Shown: piece after piece, positions 16,989 to 24,739 of the stretch | Position numbering within the stretch: the stretch's first letter is position 1 | Layout: each line of letters begins with the position of its first letter | Assembly (NCBI GenBank): GCA_035726825.1 | Contig: JALNTX010000001.1 | Coordinates: forward strand, 62,001-126,000 | Length of the DNA: 64,000 bases | DNA from: Pseudocitrobacter sp913778145 | Lineage (GTDB): Bacteria > Pseudomonadota > Gammaproteobacteria > Enterobacterales > Enterobacteriaceae | Reading direction: 5' to 3' | Made by a program: the position numbers and the translations under genes | The notes under the pieces: model-generated | What the model saw: the letters and a program-made list of their open reading frames with translations, nothing else | Told to the model about the DNA's origin: nothing | The model's database searches: none

Positions 16989-17616
16989 ATAAAACTCCAA
17001 ACTTTAAAAATTGAAATCTGCGAATTCTGTATCGGTGTGTATTTGAGTTATTTTTTCTTGCCGATGTTGATGCTACTAATATAATGGTATTTTTAGTTAC
17101 AAAAGTAATTACGTTAGTTAAAAAACTAATTAAGCACCGCTATAACACCAATACCTCCATAGTGTTATTAATTAAAAAATATTCCATTCACAATTATTTA
17201 AATATTTATTACGTTTATGCTACCTATAAAGTTGAATCAACGACAAAACAACGACATAAAAACAACCTAAAAAACAGAAGGTTAGACAAAAACTAGCTTG
17301 TATTCTATATTTATTAGAGATGTACACTTACAAACGACAAGCAAAAAATAACCTTATAGTCCTGTAGGGTTATTTGAAAATAATAAAAAACGTATTATCG
17401 GCCTATTTTTTTGATCGAGATCAATTGCCTTATTCTTTAAAAGAGCATTAAATAAATATAAAGAATTCCTGATTTATCGCTGACAAATTAGCGTTAAATT
17501 TCCATGTCAGTAATACAAAAAGCCGCATTTAATTATTAAATAAAGTAAAAAAACTAAAGTAAGCAGAGATTCATTACTGGCATAACCGAATTATTAACAA
17601 CTTAAGACGCAAAACT
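16989..17616. other. Divergent AT-rich control region, fumarate reductase / DASS transporter
   Basis: About 630 bp with no convincing gene; a 70-codon open frame at 17084-17296 is low-complexity AT-rich sequence without a ribosome site. The length and AT-richness suit a divergent promoter region controlled by FNR, DcuR and nucleoid proteins. The FNR box listed separately is the only site I can name. Confidence 0.6.
17411..17424. promoter_or_regulatory. Perfect FNR-binding site
   Basis: TTGATCGAGATCAA matches the FNR consensus TTGAT-N4-ATCAA at all ten defined positions. It is about 190 bp upstream of the transporter start codon and about 420 bp upstream of the fumarate reductase start, so it most simply activates the transporter-fumarase transcript under anaerobiosis. 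That fits a fumarate-respiration module. Confidence 0.85.
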
Positions 17617-19125
17617 ATGAAAGAGAAAACCGCCGTAACGCCCCCCGTGGCGAGCAAGCCAAAAGACGGAAAGAAAAACCGTCTGATGATGATGGCACTG
17701 CCGATTATCGTCGCCGTGCTGTTGCTGTTTGTGCCGGTTCCTGAAGGGCTGCCGCCATATGCCTGGCACTACTTCGCCATCTTTGTCGGCGTGATCGTCG
17801 GCCTGATTTTCGAACCCCTGCCGGGTGCGGTGATCGGTCTGACGGGCGTCGTCGCCATCGCATTATGCAGCCAGTGGGTGCTTTTCAGCCCGGAACAGCT
17901 GGCCGATCCGAAATTCAAACTGGCAGGCGCGTCCTTCAAATGGGCGGTGAGTGGCTTCGGTAACTCCACCGTTTGGCTGATTTTCGGTGCCTTTATGTTT
18001 GCCGCCGGTTATGACAAAACCCGTTTCGGTCGCCGCCTGGCGCTGATTCTGGTGAAATACCTGGGTCGTCGCAGCCTGACGCTCGGTTATGCCATTACCT
18101 TTGCAGACCTGCTGCTGGCGCCGTTTACTCCGTCCAACACCGCGCGTAGCGGCGGGACAATCTACCCGATTATTGCCAACCTGCCGCCGCTGTACGGTTC
18201 TAAACCGAACGACCCGAGCGCGCGTAAAATTGGTTCTTACCTGATGTGGGTGGCAATTACCGCCGCGTGTATCACCAGTTCTATGTTCCTTTCCGCACTG
18301 GCACCAAACCTGCTGGCGCTGGCGCTGGTGAAAAGTATTCTCGGTATCACCATCTCCTGGGGCACCTGGTTCATCGCCTTCCTGCCGCTGGGTATCCTGC
18401 TGATTCTGACCATGCCGCTGCTGGCTTACTGGTTCTATCCGCCGGAAGTGAAAGTGAACGACGAAGTGCCGCTGTGGGCGAGCCGTGAACTGGAAAAACT
18501 GGGCAAACTGTCACGTAACGAAATTCTGCTGCTGGTCTTCGTGTGCTGTGCGCTGCTGATGTGGATCTTCGCTGCGGCGTGGATTGAACCGGCAATGGCG
18601 GCCCTGTTAATCGTTGGCCTGATGCTGTGGACCGGCGTGCTGGAATGGAACGATATCACCGGTAACAAAGCCGCGTGGAACACCTTTGTATGGTTCGCAA
18701 CATTAGTGGCGCTGGCCGACGGCCTCTCCTCTACTGGCTTTATCAGCTGGTTGGGTAAAGAAGGTGGCCTGCTGATGAGCGGCATCTCTCCGGGTGTGGC
18801 AACCGTTGTTCTGCTGCTGGCGTTCTACCTGCTGCACTACCTGTTTGCCAGCACCACCGCACACACCACGGCGCTGCTGCCAGCGATGCTGACCATCGCC
18901 GCGACTATCCCAGGCATGAACATGGAAGTGTTCGTCCTGCTGATGGTGACATCACTGGGTATCATGGGGATCATCACCCCGTACGGTACTGGCCCAAGCC
19001 CGATTTACTACGGGAGCGGCTACCTGCCGACCAAAGACTACTGGCGGTTGGGCACCATCTTCGGTGCCATCTTCCTGGCGGCGCTGCTGCTGATTGGTTA
19101 CCCGTGGATGTCCATGATGTTCTGA
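17617..19125 (+). CDS. DASS-family dicarboxylate/tricarboxylate antiporter (CitT/TtdT type)
   Basis: A 502-residue inner-membrane transporter with 12 or more hydrophobic segments. Both substrate/cation-binding motifs of the divalent-anion:sodium symporter family are present: first SNT in PFTPSNTARSGG, and a second one in FASTTAHTTALLPAM. Enterobacterial relatives CitT and TtdT exchange citrate or tartrate for succinate. Paired with fumarase and fumarate reductase, exchange of a C4 substrate for succinate is the likely job; the imported substrate cannot be read from sequence. ATG at 17617 has only a weak AAGA site. Preceded by a perfect FNR box. Confidence 0.85.
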   Translation: MKEKTAVTPPVASKPKDGKKNRLMMMALPIIVAVLLLFVPVPEGLPPYAWHYFAIFVGVIVGLIFEPLPGAVIGLTGVVAIALCSQWVLFSPEQLADPKFKLAGASFKWAVSGFGNSTVWLIFGAFMFAAGYDKTRFGRRLALILVKYLGRRSLTLGYAITFADLLLAPFTPSNTARSGGTIYPIIANLPPLYGSKPNDPSARKIGSYLMWVAITAACITSSMFLSALAPNLLALALVKSILGITISWGTWFIAFLPLGILLILTMPLLAYWFYPPEVKVNDEVPLWASRELEKLGKLSRNEILLLVFVCCALLMWIFAAAWIEPAMAALLIVGLMLWTGVLEWNDITGNKAAWNTFVWFATLVALADGLSSTGFISWLGKEGGLLMSGISPGVATVVLLLAFYLLHYLFASTTAHTTALLPAMLTIAATIPGMNMEVFVLLMVTSLGIMGIITPYGTGPSPIYYGSGYLPTKDYWRLGTIFGAIFLAALLLIGYPWMSMMF

Positions 19126-19131
19126 TTCTCA

Positions 19132-19166
19132 ACCGCCGGAGGGTAACGTCCGGCGGTTTTATTTTA
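19132..19166 (+). terminator. Terminator-like hairpin between transporter and fumarase genes
   Basis: ACCGCCGGA and TCCGGCGGT form a perfect 9-bp stem around an 8-nt loop, followed by TTTATTTTA. With only 54 bp between the genes, it probably gives partial termination, lowering fumarase expression relative to the transporter. Confidence 0.7.
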
Positions 19167-19179
19167 TGGAGCAATAGCA

Positions 19180-20829
19180 ATGTCGAATAAACCTTTTGTT
19201 TACCAGAACCCCTTCCCGCTTGGCAAAGATGACACCGAATACTACCTGCTGAGCCGCGAGCACGTTTCCGTCGCCGAATTTGAAGGCCAGGAAATTCTCA
19301 AAGTTGAACCAGAAGCGCTGACGCTGCTGGCACAGCAGGCTTTCCACGATGCCTCTTTCATGCTGCGCCCTTCCCACCAGAAACAGGTTGCCGCCATCCT
19401 GAATGACCCGCAAGCCAGCGAAAACGATAAATACGTTGCGCTGCAATTCCTGCGCAACTCGGAAATCGCCGCCAAAGGCGTGTTGCCGACCTGTCAGGAT
19501 ACCGGTACTGCCATCATCATGGGTAAAAAAGGCCAGCGCGTATGGACCGGCGGCGGCGATGAAGCCGCTCTGGCGCGCGGTGTTTACAACACTTATACCG
19601 AAGATAACCTGCGCTACTCGCAGAACGCCCCGCTGGATATGTACAACGAGGTGAACACCAAAACCAACCTGCCTGCGCAGATTGACCTCTACAGCGTTGA
19701 TGGCGACGAGTACAAGTTCCTGTGCGTCGCCAAAGGCGGCGGTTCCGCCAACAAAACCTATCTCTACCAGGAAACCAAAGCGCTGATCACCCCGGCGAAA
19801 CTGAAAAACTATCTGGTTGAGAAAATGCGCACGCTGGGTACGGCGGCCTGCCCTCCTTACCACATCGCATTTGTGATCGGCGGTACCTCCGCTGAAAGCA
19901 CGCTGAAAACCGTTAAGCTGGCGTCAACCCGCTACTATGACAGCCTGCCAACCGAAGGCAACGAACACGGCCAGGCGTTCCGCGACGTTAAGCTGGAGCA
20001 AGAGCTGTTGCAGGAAGCGCAGAATCTGGGCCTCGGCGCACAGTTCGGCGGCAAATATTTCGCGCACGACATCCGCGTGATCCGTCTGCCGCGTCACGGC
20101 GCATCCTGCCCGGTCGGCATGGGCGTTTCCTGCTCGGCGGACCGTAACATCAAAGCCAAGATTAACCGCGACGGTATCTGGATCGAGAAGATGGAGCACA
20201 ATCCGGCGCAATACATCCCGGAAGCGCTGCGTCAGCAGGGCGAAGGCGACGCAATTGCTATCAATCTGAACCAGCCGATGAGTGAAATTCTGGCACAGCT
20301 TTCAGCACATCCGGTCTCTACCCGCCTGTCGCTGAACGGGACGATTATCGTTGCCCGTGATATCGCGCACGCCAAACTGAAAGAGCTGATTGATAACGGT
20401 GAAGAACTGCCGCAGTACGTGAAAGATCACCCGATCTACTACGCTGGCCCGGCTAAAACGCCGGAAGGTTATGCCTCTGGTTCCCTCGGCCCAACCACCG
20501 CAGGCCGTATGGACAGCTATGTGGATCTGCTGCAGTCGCGCGGCGCAAGCATGGTGATGCTGGCAAAAGGCAACCGCAGCCAACAGGTTACCGATGCCTG
20601 TAAACAGCACGGTGGTTTCTACCTCGGCAGCATCGGTGGCCCGGCAGCGATTCTGGCACAGGACAGCATTAAGAGTCTGGAATGTGTGGCGTATCCTGAA
20701 CTGGGTATGGAAGCTATCTGGAAAATTGAAGTTGAGAACTTCCCGGCCTTTATCCTGGTGGATGATAAAGGGAATGACTTCTTCCAGCAGATCCAGAACA
20801 AGCAGTGTTCAGGCTGTTCACAGCGTTAA
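19180..20829 (+). CDS. Class I iron-sulfur fumarate hydratase (FumA/FumB type)
   Basis: Interconverts malate and fumarate with an oxygen-sensitive [4Fe-4S] cluster. The 549-residue protein aligns throughout with E. coli FumA/FumB (548 aa). Likely cluster cysteines sit in LPTCQDTGTA and GASCPVGMGVSCSADRN. The C-terminus FFQQIQNKQCSGCSQR is closer to FumB (NKQCANC) than FumA, which fits an anaerobic role running malate to fumarate. Downstream of the transporter on the same strand, with GGAG at 19168-19171 ahead of ATG. A second fumarase is expected elsewhere in the genome, so I leave the symbol blank. Confidence 0.9.
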   Translation: MSNKPFVYQNPFPLGKDDTEYYLLSREHVSVAEFEGQEILKVEPEALTLLAQQAFHDASFMLRPSHQKQVAAILNDPQASENDKYVALQFLRNSEIAAKGVLPTCQDTGTAIIMGKKGQRVWTGGGDEAALARGVYNTYTEDNLRYSQNAPLDMYNEVNTKTNLPAQIDLYSVDGDEYKFLCVAKGGGSANKTYLYQETKALITPAKLKNYLVEKMRTLGTAACPPYHIAFVIGGTSAESTLKTVKLASTRYYDSLPTEGNEHGQAFRDVKLEQELLQEAQNLGLGAQFGGKYFAHDIRVIRLPRHGASCPVGMGVSCSADRNIKAKINRDGIWIEKMEHNPAQYIPEALRQQGEGDAIAINLNQPMSEILAQLSAHPVSTRLSLNGTIIVARDIAHAKLKELIDNGEELPQYVKDHPIYYAGPAKTPEGYASGSLGPTTAGRMDSYVDLLQSRGASMVMLAKGNRSQQVTDACKQHGGFYLGSIGGPAAILAQDSIKSLECVAYPELGMEAIWKIEVENFPAFILVDDKGNDFFQQIQNKQCSGCSQR

Positions 20830-20860
20830 TTACATAGCGCTTATCAAGCCACTATGACGA

Positions 20861-20886
20861 AGCCAGGCATCCGCCTGGCTTTTTTG
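20861..20886 (+). terminator. Intrinsic terminator after the fumarase gene
   Basis: AGCCAGGC-ATCC-GCCTGGCT stem-loop with TTTTT tail, 31 bp after the stop codon. It marks the end of the transporter-fumarase operon. Confidence 0.9.
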
Positions 20887-21020
20887 TTTGTATCAATAAA
20901 ACGATGCTTGCGTATACACTTTCAACCGAAGCGGCTTTTTACCGCGTTTATCGTACTGACAGACGCCGTTGGTGGCATAATTTTCTGAACGAGATCAACG
21001 CTAAAAAGAAGAAATAGCAT

Positions 21021-21404
21021 TTACTCGACGATTTCAATGAAATTGCCATCGGGATCTTTGATAACCGCTTCGTAGTAACCGTCCCCCGTCGTACGCGGTG
21101 CGGAAACCAAAATCCCCTGCGCCTGCGCTTTCTGCGCCAGCGCATCTACTTTCGCCTTCTCGCCGACAGCAATCGCCAGGTGCGCCCAACCACAGGTGTT
21201 GTTATCCGGCGTATACGCGGCTAAACCCGGCTTAGTCATCAACTCAATGGCAACGTTCTCACCCATTTTAACAAAATAGGATTCGAAGCCTGGATTGGTT
21301 TTACTGCAATACTTTTCGTTGATTGAGCCTTCAAAAAAATCGACCCAGAAGCGAGCCTGCGCTTCAAGCTGTTTTGTCCATAAAGCCATGTGGGCAACTT
21401 TCAT
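21021..21404 (-). CDS. VOC/glyoxalase-fold metalloprotein
   Basis: A 127-residue vicinal-oxygen-chelate protein with two beta-alpha-beta-beta-beta units. The four metal ligands of glyoxalase I (H5, E56, H74, E122 in E. coli GloA) have counterparts H5, E54, H75 and E124 (NPDGNFIEIVE region). The overall sequence is not GloA, so the substrate is unknown; glyoxalase-, dioxygenase- or resistance-type activities are possible. It is divergent from an Old Yellow Enzyme gene, reminiscent of the nemA-gloA pairing in E. coli electrophile defence. ATG at 21404 is preceded by AAAAGAGGTAAAAA, with a good AGAGG site. Confidence 0.85.
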   Translation of the reverse strand: MKVAHMALWTKQLEAQARFWVDFFEGSINEKYCSKTNPGFESYFVKMGENVAIELMTKPGLAAYTPDNNTCGWAHLAIAVGEKAKVDALAQKAQAQGILVSAPRTTGDGYYEAVIKDPDGNFIEIVE

Positions 21405-21581
21405 TTTTTACCTCTTTTCTCGGATTTGGAACGGTTAAAAATTATCTGTTCTGCTTATTTTTCATCACTATGCCAGTAATCCTCGCAAAAATCGTCATCC
21501 CGAAATCGCAATTTTACATTTACACATTTAAATTTATAAATATAATAATCCCCACCTTTTGTAGCAGAAGAACGCTTTATT

Positions 21582-22703
21582 ATGAAAAACAACACTCTCT
21601 TCAGCCCTCTTTCTTTGGGCGGCCTGACGTTACGCAACCGTGTGATCCTGCCGCCGCTGACTCGCTGTCGCAGCGAACAACCAGGGAATGTGCCAGGCCC
21701 GCTGATGGTTGAATATTATCGCCAGCGCGCCAGCGCGGGGCTGCTGATCACCGAAGGTACGCAGATTGAACCTCGTGGCCAGGGCTACGCCTGGACGCCA
21801 GGCATTCACAGCGATGCGCAGGTTGAAGGCTGGAAAAAAGTTACAGAGGCCGTCCACCAGCAAGGCGGCGTGATTTTCTGCCAGCTGTGGCACGTCGGGC
21901 GCGTATCGCATACTTCGCTTCAGCCGAATCAACAGCCGCCAGTCGCACCGTCGGCCATCGCCGCCACGAATGTGCGCGTCTTTATTGAAACCGCGCCCGG
22001 TGAAGGCATGCTTACAGCCCCAAGCCAGCCGCGCGAGCTGAGTACGGCAGAGGTCAAAGAACTCGTCGAGCTCTACCGCCAGGCCGCTATTAACGCTAAA
22101 CGCGCTGGTTTCGACGGCGTGGAACTGCATGCGGCGAACGGATATCTGATCAATCAGTTTATTTCTGAGCACACCAACCAGCGTACGGATGAATATGGTG
22201 GCAACCTGACAAACCGTCTGCGATTCTTAAAAGACGTCACCGATGCAGTGAGTGATGTATTTGGCAGCCAGCGCATCGGGGTGCGTTTTTCGCCGCTATT
22301 CACCACCACCGACGAAGACAGGGTATATCTCGGCCTGGTCGAATCTGACCCGCATGAAACGTGGACCACCGCTGCCCGCCTGCTGAACGATGCCGGTGTG
22401 GGTTATCTCTCCATTGCAGAAGCGGACTGGAACAACAGCCCGGACCTGCCGGAAGATTTCCGCGCCGCGCTGCGTGTCGCATTCCGCAACCCTATAATGT
22501 ACGCAGGCCGCTACACAGCAGAAAAAGCGCAGCGTATGCTGGATAACAACTGGGGTGATATGTTTGGTTTTGGTCGCCCGTTTATCGCCAACCCGGACCT
22601 TCCGGCGCGCCTGAAAAACAGCTTCCCGCTGAATGCCGTTGATGAATCATCCATGTATGGCGGCGGAAGTAACGGGTATACTGATTACCCGGTTTATTCA
22701 TAA
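21582..22703 (+). CDS. Old Yellow Enzyme alkene reductase (NemA-like)
   Basis: NAD(P)H-dependent FMN enzyme reducing activated C=C bonds or nitro groups. The 373-residue TIM barrel shows NRVILPPLTRCRS, FCQLWHVGRVSH, the active-site H-AAN in GVELHAANGYLINQF, and the FGRPFIANPDLPAR phosphate-binding end. Similar length to NemA (365 aa). It is followed after 18 bp by an ArsR-like regulator on the same strand, and is divergent from the VOC gene. Substrates are probably reactive electrophiles; not provable here. Confidence 0.9.
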   Translation: MKNNTLFSPLSLGGLTLRNRVILPPLTRCRSEQPGNVPGPLMVEYYRQRASAGLLITEGTQIEPRGQGYAWTPGIHSDAQVEGWKKVTEAVHQQGGVIFCQLWHVGRVSHTSLQPNQQPPVAPSAIAATNVRVFIETAPGEGMLTAPSQPRELSTAEVKELVELYRQAAINAKRAGFDGVELHAANGYLINQFISEHTNQRTDEYGGNLTNRLRFLKDVTDAVSDVFGSQRIGVRFSPLFTTTDEDRVYLGLVESDPHETWTTAARLLNDAGVGYLSIAEADWNNSPDLPEDFRAALRVAFRNPIMYAGRYTAEKAQRMLDNNWGDMFGFGRPFIANPDLPARLKNSFPLNAVDESSMYGGGSNGYTDYPVYS

Positions 22704-22721
22704 ACAGAGTAATGAGGTTGC

Positions 22722-23036
22722 ATGACACCTGAAAACGCCATGAAGTTACTGTCGAATCCCACGCGCGTTGCCATTCTGAAATGGCTAAAAAATCCGCATG
22801 AGTCATTCGCCGATTACAGCCAACTTTATGACTATGATGTCTATGGTGTCTGTGCCAGTCTGATTCAGGACAAAGCCGGGCTCTCGCAGCCCGCTACGTC
22901 TCTGTGTCTGAAAGCAATGCAGGAAGCAGGTCTACTTGAGGCCAGTAAGGTCGGGAAATGGACCTACTATCGCCGCGTTGAATCGGGCATCGAGACAATG
23001 GCGCACAATGTTGCTGAGTTTCTGGAACACCTCTGA
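22722..23036 (+). CDS. ArsR-type winged-helix regulator
   Basis: A 104-residue DNA-binding protein. The start AMKLLSNPTRVAILKWLKNP is the ArsR/SmtB helix 1-2 signature; the recognition helix is around GLSQPATSLCLKAMQEAGLL and the wing around GKWTYYRRVE. Two cysteines (C47, C62) could sense electrophiles or metals, but the classic CxC metal motif is absent. GAGG sits 5 nt before ATG, and the 18-bp gap implies an operon with the Old Yellow Enzyme gene, which it likely controls. Confidence 0.85.
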   Translation: MTPENAMKLLSNPTRVAILKWLKNPHESFADYSQLYDYDVYGVCASLIQDKAGLSQPATSLCLKAMQEAGLLEASKVGKWTYYRRVESGIETMAHNVAEFLEHL

Positions 23037-23146
23037 TCCCTCGGGCGGCACTTCGTCGCCCATTTTGCCCCGCCGTAACATAGACACCGCCTCGCCCAGC
23101 CGCTAGCATTCCATAACTATTCTTATCGTACCGTGATACTTACATT

Positions 23147-24055
23147 ATGAATAATGATATCAGATCGCTGGATCTCAACCTGCTAAAGGCGCTCGACGCT
23201 TTAATTGACGAAGGCAGCGTCACCCGCGCCGCGCAGCGGCTTTCGCTCACGCAACCCGCCGTCAGCGGCATGTTGACGCGTTTGCGCGACTACTTTGGCG
23301 ACCCGCTGTTTGTTCGTGCCCAGCGCGGGATGGTGCCAACCGCACGAGCCAGCGAACTTGCCGCGCCGGTGAAGCAGATCCTGACCGATATCGCTGTTCT
23401 GTTAAAGCCCGCCCATTTCGACCCGCTTACCGCCGACATGACCTGCTCAATTATGGCCACCGATTACGCGTTGAAAGCGGTAATAGTGCCGCTGATGAGT
23501 GCGCTAAAAAAACGCGCGCCGGGGATCCGCGTCGCCGTGCGCCCGGTGGATGACGAGCGTTTATTCACTCTACTGGAGCGCGGTGACGTTGACCTGGCGC
23601 TGGTCACGCCCGCCACCACGCCCGGCGATCTTCACGGACGTGCACTTTATGAAGAAGAGTACGTCTGCATGATGCGTGCCGATCATCCCATCGCAGCCTC
23701 AGGTAAACTCAGTCTCGACCAGTTTTGCGAACAGGACCATATTCTCGTCTCCTCAGAAGGTGGTTTCTGGGGCGTGACGGATGAAGCGCTGGCAAAGCTT
23801 GGCCGCACGCGTCACGTGGGTATGTCGGTCAATAGCTTCCTGGTATTACCGGAGATTTTACGCATGACGGATATGATTGCCGTCGTACCGCGCCGCCTCG
23901 CGTTGCAGCATGAAAACCTGACGCTTATGCCGCCGCCGCTGGACGTGCCTGGCTTTATCAAAAGTATGGCATGGCACGAGCGTAGCCATCGTGACCCTGC
24001 GCATCAATGGATCCGCGCGCTTTGCGTCGAGGTGAGCCAGAACGCCTCTTCATGA
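23147..24055 (+). CDS. LysR-family transcriptional regulator
   Basis: A 302-residue regulator with the N-terminal winged helix-turn-helix LDLNLLKALDALIDEGSVTRAAQRLSL / TQPAVSGMLTRLRDYFGDPL and a periplasmic-binding-protein-like effector domain from about residue 95. The LDLNLL start and DPLFVR motif place it in the NodD/SyrM-like branch that often senses aromatic compounds. Upstream in the same direction are the OYE-ArsR genes; 127 bp downstream is an SRPBCC gene that it may control. Ligand unknown. Confidence 0.88.
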   Translation: MNNDIRSLDLNLLKALDALIDEGSVTRAAQRLSLTQPAVSGMLTRLRDYFGDPLFVRAQRGMVPTARASELAAPVKQILTDIAVLLKPAHFDPLTADMTCSIMATDYALKAVIVPLMSALKKRAPGIRVAVRPVDDERLFTLLERGDVDLALVTPATTPGDLHGRALYEEEYVCMMRADHPIAASGKLSLDQFCEQDHILVSSEGGFWGVTDEALAKLGRTRHVGMSVNSFLVLPEILRMTDMIAVVPRRLALQHENLTLMPPPLDVPGFIKSMAWHERSHRDPAHQWIRALCVEVSQNASS

Positions 24056-24056
24056 T

Positions 24057-24104
24057 ATAAGTTATCTTATGAATTATATCGTAATTGCTAATTTGTCTTA
24101 TAAG
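24057..24104. promoter_or_regulatory. Palindromic sites upstream of the SRPBCC gene
   Basis: The gap between the LysR and SRPBCC genes contains the inverted repeat ATAAG-TTAT-CTTAT (24057-24070) and a second CTTATAAG palindrome (24097-24104). Their matching half-sites and AT-rich setting suggest an operator for a local regulator. No regulator can be assigned from sequence. Confidence 0.45.
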
Positions 24105-24181
24105 TGAATCTGCCGATAATAACTTCATACCGCTGAGACATACGCCGTCAGCGCCATTGATATGATTTGAGGAGATTCTTT

Positions 24182-24700
24182 ATGAACGCAATTAACTGGC
24201 CAGAAGGTTTTGTTCCAGGCTTTACCGATAACTTCGTCTCGAATGAAATGATTATTGCCGGGCTTAGCGTAAGCGACGTGTGGCCGTTCCTGAACCAGCC
24301 ATTCCTGTGGCCGGACTACTACAAAAATTCCGCTGATGTTCGTTTCTACGATAATAAAGGCCCGGAACTGGAAAATGGTGTTCGTTTTTACTTCAGCACT
24401 TTCGGTTTCCCGGTGGAATCTCAGATTGTCGAATACGTTCCGCCAGCAGATGGAAAACCTGCACGCGTCGCCTGGCACGGTTGGTCTGGTGAAGAGCATG
24501 CTGCAGATCGTCTCGACGTGCACCATGCGTGGCTGCTGGAAGACTTGCCGGGTAACCGCGTGCGCATTCTGACGCAGGAAACACAGAACGGTCAGCCAGC
24601 AAAAGCGCTGGCCGTCACACGCCCTAACCCAATGCTTAACGGGCACCAGGAGTGGCTGGACGGATTGGTTGCTGCGGCGATGAGCGCGAAGAAAGCGTGA
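24182..24700 (+). CDS. SRPBCC (START-like) ligand-binding protein
   Basis: A 172-residue soluble protein with the helix-grip layout of the SRPBCC/polyketide-cyclase-like group: a helical start around VSDVWPFLNQPFLWPDYYKN, a beta sheet through RVRILTQETQ, and a C-terminal helix (GHQEWLDGLVAAAMSAKK). Such proteins bind hydrophobic ligands in a central cavity; the ligand is not evident. ATG at 24182 has GAGGAG 7 nt upstream, which rules out the TTG at 24167. Probably controlled from the palindrome-rich gap upstream. Confidence 0.78.
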   Translation: MNAINWPEGFVPGFTDNFVSNEMIIAGLSVSDVWPFLNQPFLWPDYYKNSADVRFYDNKGPELENGVRFYFSTFGFPVESQIVEYVPPADGKPARVAWHGWSGEEHAADRLDVHHAWLLEDLPGNRVRILTQETQNGQPAKALAVTRPNPMLNGHQEWLDGLVAAAMSAKKA

Positions 24701-24706
24701 TGAATT

Positions 24707-24733
24707 CGCGTCAGGGGCCACGCCCCTGACGCG
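24707..24733. terminator. Perfect 12-bp hairpin between convergent genes
   Basis: CGCGTCAGGGGC-CAC-GCCCCTGACGCG is a perfect 12-bp stem with 3-nt loop, lying between the convergent SRPBCC and MFS genes. The downstream T-run is short (GGTTATTT), so it may be a bidirectional terminator or 3'-end block. Confidence 0.7.
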
Positions 24734-24739
24734 GGTTAT

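Noticed and set aside
17084..17296. 70-codon AT-rich frame in the reductase/transporter control region
   Set aside because: Low-complexity Lys/Asn/Tyr-rich peptide without a ribosome site; expected by chance in AT-rich DNA.
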